Below, in pieces: positions 24,131 to 37,300 of a DNA stretch of 64,000 nucleotides. The stretch spans positions 8,680,590 to 8,744,589 of the forward strand of contig JAVTVX010000011.1 in assembly GCA_033439265.1 (NCBI GenBank), given 5' to 3'. The translations under genes and the position numbers were made by a program. Source of the stretch: Dillenia suffruticosa (lineage: Eukaryota > Streptophyta > Magnoliopsida > Dilleniales > Dilleniaceae). Every line of letters begins with the position of its first letter. The stretch's first letter is position 1. The notes beneath the pieces are model-generated. The model made no database searches. It was given only the letters and a program-made list of their open reading frames with translations, and was not told the DNA's origin.

Positions 24131-25310
24131 CTATCTTACAAAGCCTTGGATGTTGCAATTGAAGGGAATGAGCTATTATTATTCTATCCTCATTACTCCC
24201 TACACCTTACTCGATCCCCTTCGATAATTCCCTAATTTTCACATTGTGTTTACAGATCTGATCTTCGTTCAATAGAGACCCTAATTTTTGGTGTTTTTTA
24301 TTTTTTAAACAATGTTTCTCCATTGTTCATCATGAAAATGGAGTAGGATGTAGAGCCTCTATAAACTTTGGATTTTGCCTCCAAATTGCTCTTTAGAAGC
24401 TCCATAATCCACATAATTTGAATCGATAGCGAAGTTAAATTTGAAGATATATCATTCATCAAACTTCCCATAATCTAGAGCCAGAGCAACGCTATTTTCA
24501 AACTCTTGTTCTAAGGTGTGCCATGATTGACACACGGCTCACAGATTAGCTATCATGTATTTAGAGATTGGATGAAGACCACCACCACGAATAACGACTC
24601 TGGTCGGATCCTTATATTGAAGGAAAAACGTTTTTGGCATAAAAACTTTGGGTTATAAAGAGTTTGAATCCAATAAAATTCTAAATTTCAAAAAACCCTT
24701 TTAATTGAAAGAGAAATTATTAAATTTAAGAGAAAATCAAACCGAAACATCTAAAATTGAAAACTTTGTTACGAGAAATTTTAATATTAACGAAAGATTA
24801 AACTAACTCAAACTCAAAATAGGCGTTTCGTGGTGACATCAGATGGCATGATAGCTTCAAAGATCATATGGGAGTGAGGCTTTAAACTCAAGCGCAAACA
24901 AATATGATAAAAATCGCGGGAAAATGGAACGCTTAGTAGAGTCCCCAAGCCCTTTTAGCCTATGTATAAGTTTTTTAAGAGAATTTATTTTTCATCAAAC
25001 AAATACCATTTAAAGGAAAACCCTTTTTTGGGAAAAAGAATTTGGGAGCCGATGGGGTTAAATCTCAGGGAGGTTATGGTATAAGAATGGGTGTAGTGCA
25101 CTAAATAGATGGGCATTGGGGTTGGGCGAAGTGAGCAAGAGAAAGGAGAACAGAAGAAAACATGATATTTGTTTTGTTCCATTTTGGTTAAGTTTGTATC
25201 TGCAAGAGTGAGATTGTGATTGTGACGCACTTCTTGCATTCGAATCCCAATCCCATAATCTATTAGTAGTAGCAACCAATTGCGGGGGGAGGAAAAAGAA
25301 AAAAAAAGGG

Positions 25311-28300
25311 ATGTACGCAACAAGAACAAGAATGATTCAACCTCACGAAGCAATTGAAGAGATGCAACATCATGGTGGTGGAGGAGGAGATCCGCGCTTG
25401 GTGTTAACTTCAGATCCCAAGCCTCGCCTTCGTTGGACTCCTGAACTTCATGATCGATTCGTTGATGCGGTCACTCAACTTGGAGGCCCTAACAGTTTGT
25501 CTTCCTTCCTTTCCCCAATTTTTGTTTGAACATTATGGAATTGGATTCGCCTTGTAATTCTTTTTGATTCTGTGATGATATGGACTGGTTGGCAACAATT
25601 TAGGACTTTGTGAGATGCAAAGCTGAAAGATCTTGGGAGCTCTGACTGAGAATCCTGTAGTAGCTTCTTAAAGATGGTCTGCTTGATGTAAGAATATAGT
25701 ATAGGGATTTTGGGACCTATTATTTTGGGTTTTTGTTTTTTTTTTAAGGATGTTCAAATGTGCTGAACTGACTACATTCGTAACAACAAATTTAAATTAA
25801 AAGAAAAATGTGGATAAATGGGAGGAAAGAGGATAGAACTACGTGTGTCACAGCCATTAGTTCCTTAGCCACGGTACCTAGGGCAAGAATGCATAGGACC
25901 TTCTTAACATGGGAGAGAACTCAAACTCAATTCCAGATTTTCTTAGTACCTCTTTTCAATGTAATCAAAATAAAGGCAAGAATCATCTTAAAGGGTGCTT
26001 CTCTATTGCTGTGGTAGCATGAACAATAAATTGTTTTGCTTTAGTAGCATGAAAAATAGTGCTATAGACTCCTCAAAATTAATCCAAGTTCTGAAGAAAA
26101 TCTCCCGCCTTCATGACCAAACCAGATTAGAACAAGGCGCTGAGTTCCATCCTTCATTCTTTCCCAATCAATTAACTCTTGGCTATCGATTTCTATCCCA
26201 TCATCACAACAAAGCTTTAACTTGTAGCAGTCAACATCATAAAAGATGATGAGGCATAAAATTTATTTAAAATACATAAAGTATGTCGATGTTGATTCAT
26301 AACTGTAAAATTCAACCGAATTTATGAAATGTATTAATATTGAAAATTGTGAATTGAGCTATTGAAGTGTTCTTTATTATTTGTTTCTCCTTCCTGATTG
26401 AAGAACTTATATTGCTTTTTCATTCTGTAATGTTTTAAACTTTTAAATGATTATCTTTTAATAAGAACTGCCGAATTGAATTAGACATGTCCTAGGTTTG
26501 TCTAGGATGTCAGAGCCTTGTCTAACTCATTTCTTTAATCACAGTTTAGGATAAAATGAACAGATGCATTGTTTAGGTATGTTAATATGGGCACACATTT
26601 CAGACATGCTATGAGTAATCTTTAGTTTTTCTATCAAGTTCTTCATAGGTTATATTTTAAATAGTTCTTTGCAGAGAATTATATGTCTTACTTACATGCA
26701 TTCAAAAGATAAATACATATTTATACTGCCTCAATGTATATCACATCAATCTTGGCCATTGAGGATAAGCTTGGATTGAACTTCTTCATTTGGCCTGTCA
26801 CTTTGTTCAGTTATATTACTGAAAGAACTTGACATCAATATTGGCCATTTTTTTAATGTTCTTATTTGTCTTCTTTAATCTTAGTGCCTTTTGTGTGTGA
26901 AAACTTCCCAGTCATTTATTTAAAATATCAATAAGCTTAACTATGTTTAGATGGTCCAAATGGTTTGCTAGTGGAGCTACTCATTGGGTGTAAAATTCAA
27001 GCTATTCGAAGTGAACTTGGTGTTTCTTGGCTGCTGAGTTTTGAAATACATTTTAGTTTTCTTCTTTACATTTATATTTAAATCTTTCTATTCCATTCTT
27101 GCACTTTTGATGTCTTAAAGGATCTTCAATTATGTTACAGAAGCGACCCCAAAAGCTATCATGCGTACTATGGGTGTAAAGGGTTTGACTCTTTTCCATC
27201 TAAAGAGTCACCTCCAGGTCCTGTTTAGTTAAATGTTGATATTACTCTCATAAACAAATGTACTTATAACCAATTGACGATGTCATTTTTGTGTTCCAGA
27301 AATATAGACTTGGCAAGCAGTCAGGGAAGGACTTGGGTGAGGGACAAGGAGATGGTATGTTATGTTATAATTGTTATCTTTGTCTCTTTTTCTTATGCTA
27401 TGGCTATGAGAAAAACAATGAAAGTCATACAAACTTGGAGTTTTATTCTTTTGACCTGATGCTACCCCAGATAGAACTGGATTATTATTCAATCTTTTAA
27501 GCTTCTCCAATTTACACCCCCCCAAAAAAAAAGACAGCTCCCTGCATATAACACATCATTATCTTTTAGATAAACAGTAGTTTTGCTTTGTATTTATCCG
27601 AATATGTATTAGTTATGTGTGTGTATGTACACACACACATATTTACGCACATTATATGCCTTTGCTTATAATGTTAAATGCTGGTAATCTTGATTGATTC
27701 TGGGTATCATGCATTTACCCAATATGTTGGCAAATGCAATTTTGAGGTCATGCACTGCTATTTCCATAACTAGGTCAGCACTTTGGAAGACCCCCCCCCC
27801 CCAAAAAAAAAAATTTCACCCATACTTTGGTTGGAGATTCCTTGAATGGTTGGAAAAACAAAATACATTGTTTTGAGTGGCTTAGTGGCTTAGCTTGGAG
27901 TAGACATGTGCATGGGCCGGTTTGGGCCCGAAAACCGGCCCAACTGGCCTGGAAAAAGCTGGGCCGAGAATCGGACCGGAACTACAGTAATTGCCCCAGC
28001 CCGAACCGGTTACTGTAGCGGCCGGACCGGTTCACAAGAATTTGGAACTGGGAACCGGGAACCGGCCTGGGCACGGAACCGGCACTGAACCGGCCTGGCC
28101 CGACTGGTTCCAACAGCTCTTTTTTTTTTTATTTTTGAATTTTTTTCAATTTTACCCCTGCCAACAGCTATAAAACGGTTAGTTTTGAGGTTATTTTGGT
28201 CCATAAACTCAAAAAATTTTCCTATAAATACCTTACACCCCGTTTCCAAAATTTTCACAACAAAGTATATCTCTCTCTCACATCTACATTTTCTCAATAT

Positions 28301-31300
28301 TACTACATTTTCTCAATTTTCATTACTATTTTCATTATCATTTCATTTTCACCATTTTCTATACATTTCCATTATCCTTATTTCCATCATTTCTATTATC
28401 CTTATTTCCACCAATTTTCACTCCATTTCCATTATTTACATTATCCACCATTATCCTTATTTCCATCATTTTATTCATTAAACACATTTTTATTAAACAC
28501 ATTTTCAAATTTGTACTCTAAACTTTCGTGAAACCCATTGACTCAGTATGCAACGACATAGCATGTCTAGGAAAGTTCTGTCTTGGGGTAACTAATTGTC
28601 GAAGGAAAGAGGTACTTAAACGAGAACAGACAAGCTCCACCTCTTACCCGGGAACTTTCCTGATGCTCTTCCTACAGAACGGTCTGGATGGAGAAGGGAG
28701 GATTATAAATTTTTCACGACTTTCAACATTGATCAAGATTTGGCAAGATTTCAAGGTTGGGAGCTCAAATTCAAGATTTTGTGAAAAACAACTGCGATAT
28801 GCGTCAAGTCGTTGCATTTAATTTTTTTGCATCTTTATTTTCTTGCATTTGCATTACTTTTTTTTTAAAACATTAAATCTTAATTTTTTTTTTAAAATTT
28901 AATCTTAAATTTACTTTTAAAAATTTAATCGTATATTTTATTTTAAAAATTTATTCTTAATTTTTTAATAAAATGACCGAAACACACTCTTCTCAATCTT
29001 CTCAACAATCTCCTCTTCCTCCATATTTTTTTCAAGATGAAATTCCCAATAATATAGATATTGAAACTCTTTTAGAAGAAACTAAATCTAGTAACACAGA
29101 ATCTAACACAACACAAACTAAAAAAGATGATATTAATATATAAGCATTTTTTAAGGAAAAAAATGAAGAACAAAAAGCAATTTGTAAAATTTGTCATCAA
29201 AAATATAAATTTTTGAAGGGTTGGGGGGTAGGCACCTTAGGAGACAGTTAGTTAATAATCTTCTAGATAAATTACCACAAACAAGACAAACACAAATTAC
29301 AACAGCGGGAGGTAATATAACTTGTACATTTAAATATAATTCGGATAAAGAAAAAATTGGACAAATAGAATGGCTAGCAAGAAAAGAATTACCACTTAGC
29401 ATAGTTGTATGTCCCGTATTTGAAAAATATGTACAAAAATATTTATAACCCGATTATAAAAAAAGTAGTAAAAAATCCGGTAGGAGAAAATCATTAGATA
29501 GATATCAAGAATAAAAAAATAGTATAATTACATAATTTATGACTAGTGATTGTAAATTTTCATTAATTTCGGATAGTTGGAAAAATGAACATAAAAAAGA
29601 ATATTATATTGTAGTAATATGTTACTGGATAAATAATTCATGGTTTTTAGAAAAAAGAATTTTAACTTTTCAACATTGGAAATTTCCATATTCCGGTGCA
29701 CATATAGTTAGAATAATTTCAAATGTTGTTGATGACTATGGAATAAGTGATAGAATTTTTTCTATTTCATTTGATAATGTTTCGGCTAATACTACTGTGA
29801 TTAATAGTTTAAAAAATTCTTTAAACGCAATTTTAAATGGAATTTTTTTTTCATATTAGATGTGCATGTCATATAATTAATTTATGTGTTAAGGATGGTT
29901 TAACAATGGGAGAACTATTTTTAAAATCTATTCGCGATTTAATTCATTAAATAAGAAATTCTTCTGTAAAAACCTAATAAAAAATATAAAAAATTTAAAA
30001 TGGAATGTGACACGAGGTGGAATTCAACATATGACATGTTACAAAGTGTACTTCTTTTTTAAAATATTTTAATTAAATTTGCAAATTCAAATTACGAATA
30101 TGGTTTTATTGATAATAACGCTTTCGATTTTGCATATACACTTATTAAATTATTGAAAATTTTTTATTTATGTACAAATTTATTTTCCGGATATTATTAT
30201 CTAACTACTCATTTCATGTTACCAAATCTTTGTAAAATTATTTATATATTTAATGAATTTGAAAATGAAGAAAGATTTGGTGAAATTGTAAAAATTTTAA
30301 AATATTATGTAAAAATTCTAATTTTATATTTAGTTGCAAGTGCATTAAATCCACGTGTTAAAATTGAAGGTGCTGAAATGCTAATAGATTGTTTTGCATA
30401 AGTTTTTCCATCAAAAGTGTCAATTAACCCACATTTTTTAAAACAACAAACATTTCATACTTTACAAACAATATTTGAACTATATGAAAAGGAAAAAAAT
30501 AATTTAAATACTAATAATGTAGGTAGTAGTAGTAGTAATAGCATTAAATCATCTTTATCTTCATTTTCATTTAATCACTTACACATGTTAGGAAAAAAAT
30601 AAAGAATTTCATCATAATTATTTAATAAATTATTTTTATATAAACAAACACCTAGATTAGAAAGTTTTGATGATACTGATTTATATGATATATTAGGTTG
30701 GTGGAAAAATAATATATCGTATTATTCAATTTTAGCCAAAGTGGCAAAAAATGTACTAACCCCTCCGATATCCACAGTCCCATCGGAAAGTGCTTTTAGT
30801 GCATGTGGTCGAGTGTTAATCGAGAAATGTACAAATTTAGCGGACGACGCTTTAGAAATCTTAATTTGCATTAAAAATTGGAAGGATGCAAAAAAAAGAA
30901 TGCAAGAAATCATGAAGGTTTCGGAAAATGATAAACAAGAAGTAGAAGAAGAAGAATAATAATAATAATATAAAAAAAAAATCAAAATGATGTAAAAATC
31001 AAAATAATGTAACAAAAAAAAATTAATGGATTTTAAAATCCAAGTGATGAGCTTGGTAGTGGTTGTACACCGAATTCGGTAGATCCACTTTAAAAATTTT
31101 GTGTTTCTAATTTTTAATTTATTTATTTTTATAAAATATGAATTAAAAAAAAACAAAATGAATAAATAAATCATTATAAGAAAATAAAAAATAAAACAAC
31201 AACAAAATTAAAAAAAATGGATTTACAAAAATAAATAGAATTCAAAAATAGAGTTACAAAAAAAAGAGTTAAAAAAGGGTAATAGAAAAAAAAAAATCCG

Positions 31301-34300
31301 GGCTGAACCGGCCCGGCTGTTCCGGTTCAGCGGGCTGGGCCGGTTCAACTTTAAAAAATTTGGAACTGGCCCGGCCCGGCCCGGACTGGCCTAGGAACCG
31401 CAGCCAGCCCGGCCTGCGGTTCCGGGAACCTCCCTTGAACCGGCCCGGGCCCGGCCCGGTTACAAGTCTAGCTTCGAGATTGGAATGAGCAGTCAGAGTT
31501 GGGTTGTTTTTATTCAATAATGAAAGATGGTCTGAGACTGGCCTCTGTATCTAAGTGCTATCTGTTTTCCTTCTTAACCTATAGATTGTGGGTTTGATTC
31601 TCACCCTCCACTTGTGTAAGATTGAGAAAGGAAGACAGAGAGGAAAATGGTTTAGAGATCATACAATGTCAAGTGGAGGAAAATAAAAATGTTGTCCATT
31701 TGATTCTCTAAAATTCTGATTGTATGACTTGCAATACAATATTAATCATGTAATAAATGTAGAAGGAATATCTGAATTGATGTTTATTGGCTTCCGGCAT
31801 CTTTTGTTGACAACAAGTGTTAGAATTCGGTGTCTTGAAGATAGCTAAATGCTTTGATTACAATGTGAACAATGAGCTACTTGATTTGATAGAAACACTT
31901 TGTTACTTGATTCAAATGCACAAGCATCGACTAAAATGTTTTTGCAGCTATGACTTTTAAAAGTTACTGAGTGAAGCATTTAGGAGGAACCTTCATTTTA
32001 ATTCAATTCTTTGCCCTTTAATGCTAGGAGCTTCAGCCTCATACCTTTTAGAGAGCCCCAGCAATGATGCCTCTTCACCAAGGCTGGCAACTTCTGGTTT
32101 GAATGAGTGAGTTATATTTTTTGTGTTCATATTTTCTGCGAATTTTCATCCTGCATAGATTTTGGGCTTAATTTTGCTGTTGACATTTATGATCATTGGT
32201 TTGCATACTATGCACAGGGACTATGAAGTCAAGGTGGCATTAAGAGCTCAGATGGAAGTCCAAAGCAAGCTGCATTTGCAAGTTGAGGTGAACTTTCTTT
32301 TGTGTTCTAAGAAGAATATCAAAGAGTTTTGTTCACTGGACTCTAGCTATAGATCGATGATAGAAATCAGGTTTTCCGTGGGTATTGATTCATATAACTG
32401 AAAATTTCAGTTTCTTTTCCCTAATGCAATTTTTTTTTTTTAATTTTTTGGAATTATTGGATTGGACAAAGGTCGATTCTCAAACACTAAATTACCACAG
32501 TTTTGCTGAAACTATGTTGATTACATATTTAAGTGAAAACATGTCCAGTGCATGATGTTAAACAGTGGTGCCCCCCCCCCCCCCCGCGCCACGGGGGGAC
32601 ACCATCTACTGGGTTTTGGTTTTTTTTTTTTTTTTAATTTTTTAAAAGCAAAGTTAAGACAACATAAGAAATGTGCTACTTATGATTTCTGGATGTGGTC
32701 ATGGTTTGTAATTTTTAATGTTCAATGCTCATCCTTTTATTTTTCAATCAAGTAGACTTTTTGTGTGCTTGGAGATACAGTGTGTTGGTGTACTTTTTCT
32801 TGACCCTAATATGATTTGGAAATTCAAATCCTGGATCGGATATTCAGATTGAATATATATGTAACCAAATGATCTGAAAGTGTTGTGAGTTATTTGTGAT
32901 GGATGAAAATTTAATTTGATAGATGTAAAGTGTAATGAAAAATATGGCCTTCACTTCAGTAAAAGGTTGAAGAATTATCTGTAATGGGTTAGGTTCTTGT
33001 GCTTAAATTAGACTTTGAGAAAGCCTATGATGGGATGAGTTGGAACATTTTATATAATGACATGGAAGCTAGCGGTTTTGGTGATTGTTGGAGAAGGTAG
33101 ATGAGAGGTGTTGTAGTAAGAATTTTTGTGAATGAAATAAGGGGATGTAGAGGAGATCTTACTGAAACATCAAGAGCACATAGTGCTATATTTTCATTGA
33201 AATAAAATTCTCAGATTACAGAAAGAACTACAGCCTGCAGGGAAGCAAAGCTGACCAACCAATGGCCGAATACACCGGTTAGAATTCTCCTCTATATCCC
33301 CCTTTCTCTCCCTCCCCTTACATTTTATAATCCCTTGGACCCTCTAAGATGCTTGCGGTTGAGTTTGTTACTTGCCATCACACGCTTTCCTTCATCCTTC
33401 TGCGGTTATAAACCTGCAGAATCTTTGGTGCGGCCACCTCAACCATCCTAGCAGGCGCCATGTCATCAGTTCCATAACCCCCTCAACGTCCTGCCATAAC
33501 ATTGCTCCCTCCTGGAACCCCAGCCTTGTCCTCAAGGCTGAAATTTGGAAATTGCAGCAGGAAATCAACTTTATCCATCCAGGTTGCCTCGTCTCCTGAA
33601 CTTCCTTCCCACCGAATCAGAATTTGCTGCACTATCTTGCCTTTCTTTTTAACAGAACACTGCTCTAACACTTCCTCTGGTTCAATTGAGGTTGAATCAA
33701 CTTCAAGGCAGGTTGGTAACTCAGTTACCGCAGCATGTTCTCCGACAGTTTTCTTTAGTTGGGAAACATGGAAAATTGGATGTATACGGGCGCCTTCTGG
33801 TAACTGAAGCTTGTATGCTACCGATCCAATTTTTTGAATTATCACAAAAGGACCATAATAGCGAGCTGCTAGTTTTGAAGGTATGCTGTTCCGGACGTAG
33901 GTTTGTCTATGGGGTCTAAGTTTCAAGAAGACTTTGTCCCCAGCATTGTAATGAACCTCCCTTCGATGTGCATTGGCTGATTTTGTCATCCTTTGTTGAG
34001 CCCTTCGTAAATTGTACTGCAATTGGTGCCAAATTTCATCCCGATCCATTAATTCTTGAGCTACCGATTCCACCATTGTTTCTCCTGGTAAAAATCTCTG
34101 GATCGTGGGAGGTGACCTTCTATAGACCACTTGGAGAGGTGTCATACCCGTAGCCATGTGATGGCTGGTATTATAGCAATATTTCGCCTATGGTAATCAC
34201 TTGGCCCACCCCTTTGTTTGTTCCGAAGAAAAACACCGTAAATAAGTTTCCAACCCTTTGTTTAAAATCTCCGTTTGGCCATCCGCTCGGGGTGGTATGC

Positions 34301-37300
34301 ACTACTCATTTTCAACTTGGTTCCTTGTGATCGGAATAACTCGCCCCCAAAAGTTGCTCATGAACAAAGGATTTCTATCACTCACTATTGATCTTGGGAT
34401 CCCATGAAGTCGAACAATCTCTCGAATGAATACTTCAGCTACTGCCTTAGCTGTGAAGGGGTGTCTTAGTCCTATAAATGTCCATATTTAGAGAGTCTAT
34501 CCACAACAACCATTATGCAGTCCATCCCTTGTGAGCGTGGCAACCCGTTTATGAAATCCATTGCTTTGTCTTCCCAAATCACAGCTGGAATCGGAAGAGG
34601 TTGGAGCAGCCCAGCTGGAGATTTTGCTTCATACTAATGCTGCTGACAGGTAAGACATGCAGCCACAAAGTGTAGAACCGACTTCAACATGTCTTGCCAA
34701 TATACATCGGCTGCAATCATTCGATAAGTCCTTAATGCTCCTGCGTGACCAGCCCCCGGAGTCTCATGGAATTCCGCCAAGAGAATGTGCTGAAATAATG
34801 GAGCAAATACTTGAGAAATGTTAGCCAAACCCCAAGGACAAAAGGCATGGAAAAACCATGCTCAAAAGAAGAGGAAGAAGGTAGAGGAAAACTCACCGAA
34901 CCTCAAGAAAAAGAGGCCCGAAAGAGGTCCTTCTTGGACACAAAAGAAGCATGAACTAGCCATGCTCAAGTCTAAGCAAAAGAAGAAGAAAGTGGAGCCA
35001 AAACAACTTAAGCAGACTGCCCAAAGAAATGAAGCAGAATGCACAAGAGAAAGGTCCAATCCAGCCCGGCCCAACTCCATTATTCAATACTGTAGCAGCC
35101 CATCTTAGGCCCATTTAAAGGTGACTTCAAGAGCATGAAAAGAAGCCCTAATTCAAGCCAAGTGGGACAGCATAGGTGTATCAAAAGAAATCCAAAAGGT
35201 TAGCCCACAGAAGCTGTCCAGAATGTCCAAAATACTTGGCCCAATTAAGGTCAAGTTCAAAGCTTATTCCAAGGCAGCTCAAGGTCTAGCAGTTGGGGGA
35301 CTTTTAGCCCATCAAGTTGGGCATAATATGGCCCACAAAGGGCCCAAAGAAAGCCTTAAAAAGGGCACAAAGGCTAGTTCAAAAGAACTAGCCGTTGGAC
35401 TGCAGACAGCCAGAATTTCTGGCTGTTATACAGTGCATTGGGGACAGGAATTTGTCCCCCTGTCCCCCAACGTCTCTCTTGGGTTTTGGAGGACATTTTC
35501 TCTCATTTGTTCACCTCTCATTCTCTATAAATAGAGGGCAAAGTGTTAGAGAAATGTATGATTTCAAGTATGAAGAAATTCATCAAATATTAGAGCAAAG
35601 TCTCTTGTCATTTTGGAGCAATGTCTCCTTGTCTTTAGAGTATAGTCTCTTGTGTTTTGTAAAACCATTTGAACATTGTCTTAACACAATTTGTACACAT
35701 TTTTTTGTATATAATCAAAATCCCATTGAGATATTTTATTCAATCCTTTGTTTTATTTTGTTCCTTCAAACATCCAAACAATCTTTCAAATCCTTTCTCA
35801 TCAAAAGCTTTCGTAATCTTCGCATGAGAGCAATCCTCTCCATGCCACTATCACCTTCAAATTTTAACAGAATGGGAATCCATCTTGAAGTTTTAGGAAT
35901 TACGATTCGGCTCTCGTGCATCAATCTACCATTAGAAATCCTTGGCTTATACATCAGTTGGGATCCTTCTCCAATTCTTGTTTTAATTGTGAAAGTGTTT
36001 GGTCATTGGCTATTCCTTCCTCAAGATCTCTCCATCCTACTCACTGCTGCCAGGAAAGAGAGTTACAACTAGTTTCCCCATTCAGCCTGGATAGTGCATC
36101 AGTTGCTCGATTAGAAATCCTTGGCTTATACACCACTTCAAAATCATAGTCAAGTAATTTTGAGATCCAATCTTGCTGTGCAAGAGTGGAAATCTTCTGC
36201 TCAAGCATGAACCGCAGCCCCTTTTGGTCTGTTCTGACTTGGAAATGTGTGCCAATCAAGTAAGGTCTCCAATGCTGAATGGCAAGCACAATTGCCATTA
36301 GTTCTTTTTCATAGGCTGACTTAGATAGGGACTTCTTTGACAAGGCTTTGCTGAAGAAAGCTATGGGTCGTTTGTCCTGCATAAGGATAGCTCCTATCCC
36401 TCGACCCGAAGCATCACATTCTACCACAAAAGGTTGGCTGAAATTAGGCAGCACCGGAGCACTCACCATTGCTGACTGCAAGGCTTTAAAAGCTTTTTGA
36501 GTCTCTTGAGTCTAAGTAAAATGTGATTGAGCTTTTTTCTTCAACAACTCCGTAAGTGGTTTAGCCAATTTGCCATAGTTGGTTATAAATCGTCTATAGT
36601 ACCTTGTGAGCCCTAAGAATCCCTGCACCTCCCTAGTGGACTGTGGTCTAGGCCAATTGGTGATACACTTGACCTTCATAGCATCCATTCTCACTCCATC
36701 GGCTGAAATCAAATGTCCCAAATACTCAATTACTTGACACCTAAAATGACATTTTTTGCGATTCACCACCAATTTGTTCTCCTCCAAAATTTTTAGAGTG
36801 GATTCTAAATGAGTCAAATGTTCTTTCCAAGTCTTGCTATAAACTAATATATCATCAAATAATACAATAATAAATTTCCGTAAGTAGGGACGGAAAATAT
36901 CATTCATTGTGGCTTGGAATGTTGCTAGAGCATTCATTAATCCAAAAGGCATCACAACAAATTCATAGTGTCCCGGTGTGTGCGGAAAGCAGTTTTTAGA
37001 ATGTCTGATTCTTTCACACGTATTTGATGATAACCGGATTGTAAGTCAAGTTTAGAAAAGTAAGATGCTCCTCCTAGTTCATCATGTAACTCATAAACCA
37101 TGGGGATTGGGTACTTATCTGGTATGGTGGACTTATTGAGCTCCCAGTAATCCACGCAAAACCGCCAGCTGCCATCCTTCTTCCGCACTAGGAGAACCGG
37201 GCTCGAGAAGGGGCTGAAGCTTGGCCTGATGACTCCTGCTGTAAGCATCTCAGCAACTAGCCTTTCGATTTTAGATTTTTGATGATGTCCATATCTGTAA

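Larger units (their letters stand above)
22979..25310. other. Intergenic spacer upstream of the PHL gene
   Basis: Mostly AT-rich sequence. It holds one eroded coding patch (23451-23639), one 30-bp tandem duplication and, from about 24950, the upstream and presumed 5' untranslated region of the PHL gene. No convincing TATA box at a sensible distance from the ATG at 25311 was seen; the transcription start cannot be placed. Confidence 0.5.
27901..31470 (+). mobile_element. hAT DNA transposon in intron 3 of the PHL gene
   Basis: 3,570 bp with short inverted ends: TAGACATGTGCATGGGCCGG at the left and TAGACTTGTAACCGGGCCGG as the complement of the right end. An 8-bp TSD flanks it, GCTTGGAG (27893-27900) and GCTTCGAG (31471-31478), one mismatch; 8 bp is the hallmark of hAT. 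Both ends carry about 150-200 bp packed with GGCCCGG/AACCGGCC motifs in otherwise AT-rich DNA, likely transposase binding sites. It carries a broken transposase gene in the same direction as the host gene. Confidence 0.9.
33483..35960 (-). pseudogene. Chromovirus integrase with chromodomain-like C-terminus (broken; split by a solo LTR)
   Basis: Inserts the retroelement DNA; a chromodomain can steer it to particular chromatin. The N-terminal zinc domain begins [17 protein letters not shown] (about 35920-35875), is cut by the solo LTR, and resumes at 34782 as [18 protein letters not shown] and CLTCQQH. Catalytic residues are recognisable at AMDFINGLP (near 34555), IVSDRNPLF (near 34385) and [13 protein letters not shown] (near 34265), in shifting frames. 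The C-terminal frame 34157-33483 is clean: [46 protein letters not shown], then [18 protein letters not shown], a chromodomain-like block. Stops and frameshifts plus the insertion make it inactive. Confidence 0.88.

Noticed and set aside
28185-28531. Two Phe/Ser/Ile/His-rich frames in the hAT leader
   Set aside because: Translation of CATTTCCATTATCC pyrimidine repeats.
35766-35954. A second copy of the integrase zinc domain
   Set aside because: Once the solo LTR was bounded by its GAATG duplication, the two pieces proved to be one domain interrupted, not two copies.
34818-36072. Several plus-strand frames of 96-225 codons near 34.8-36.1 kb
   Set aside because: They lie in the solo LTR or opposite the chromovirus pol; composition and position show they are chance frames.
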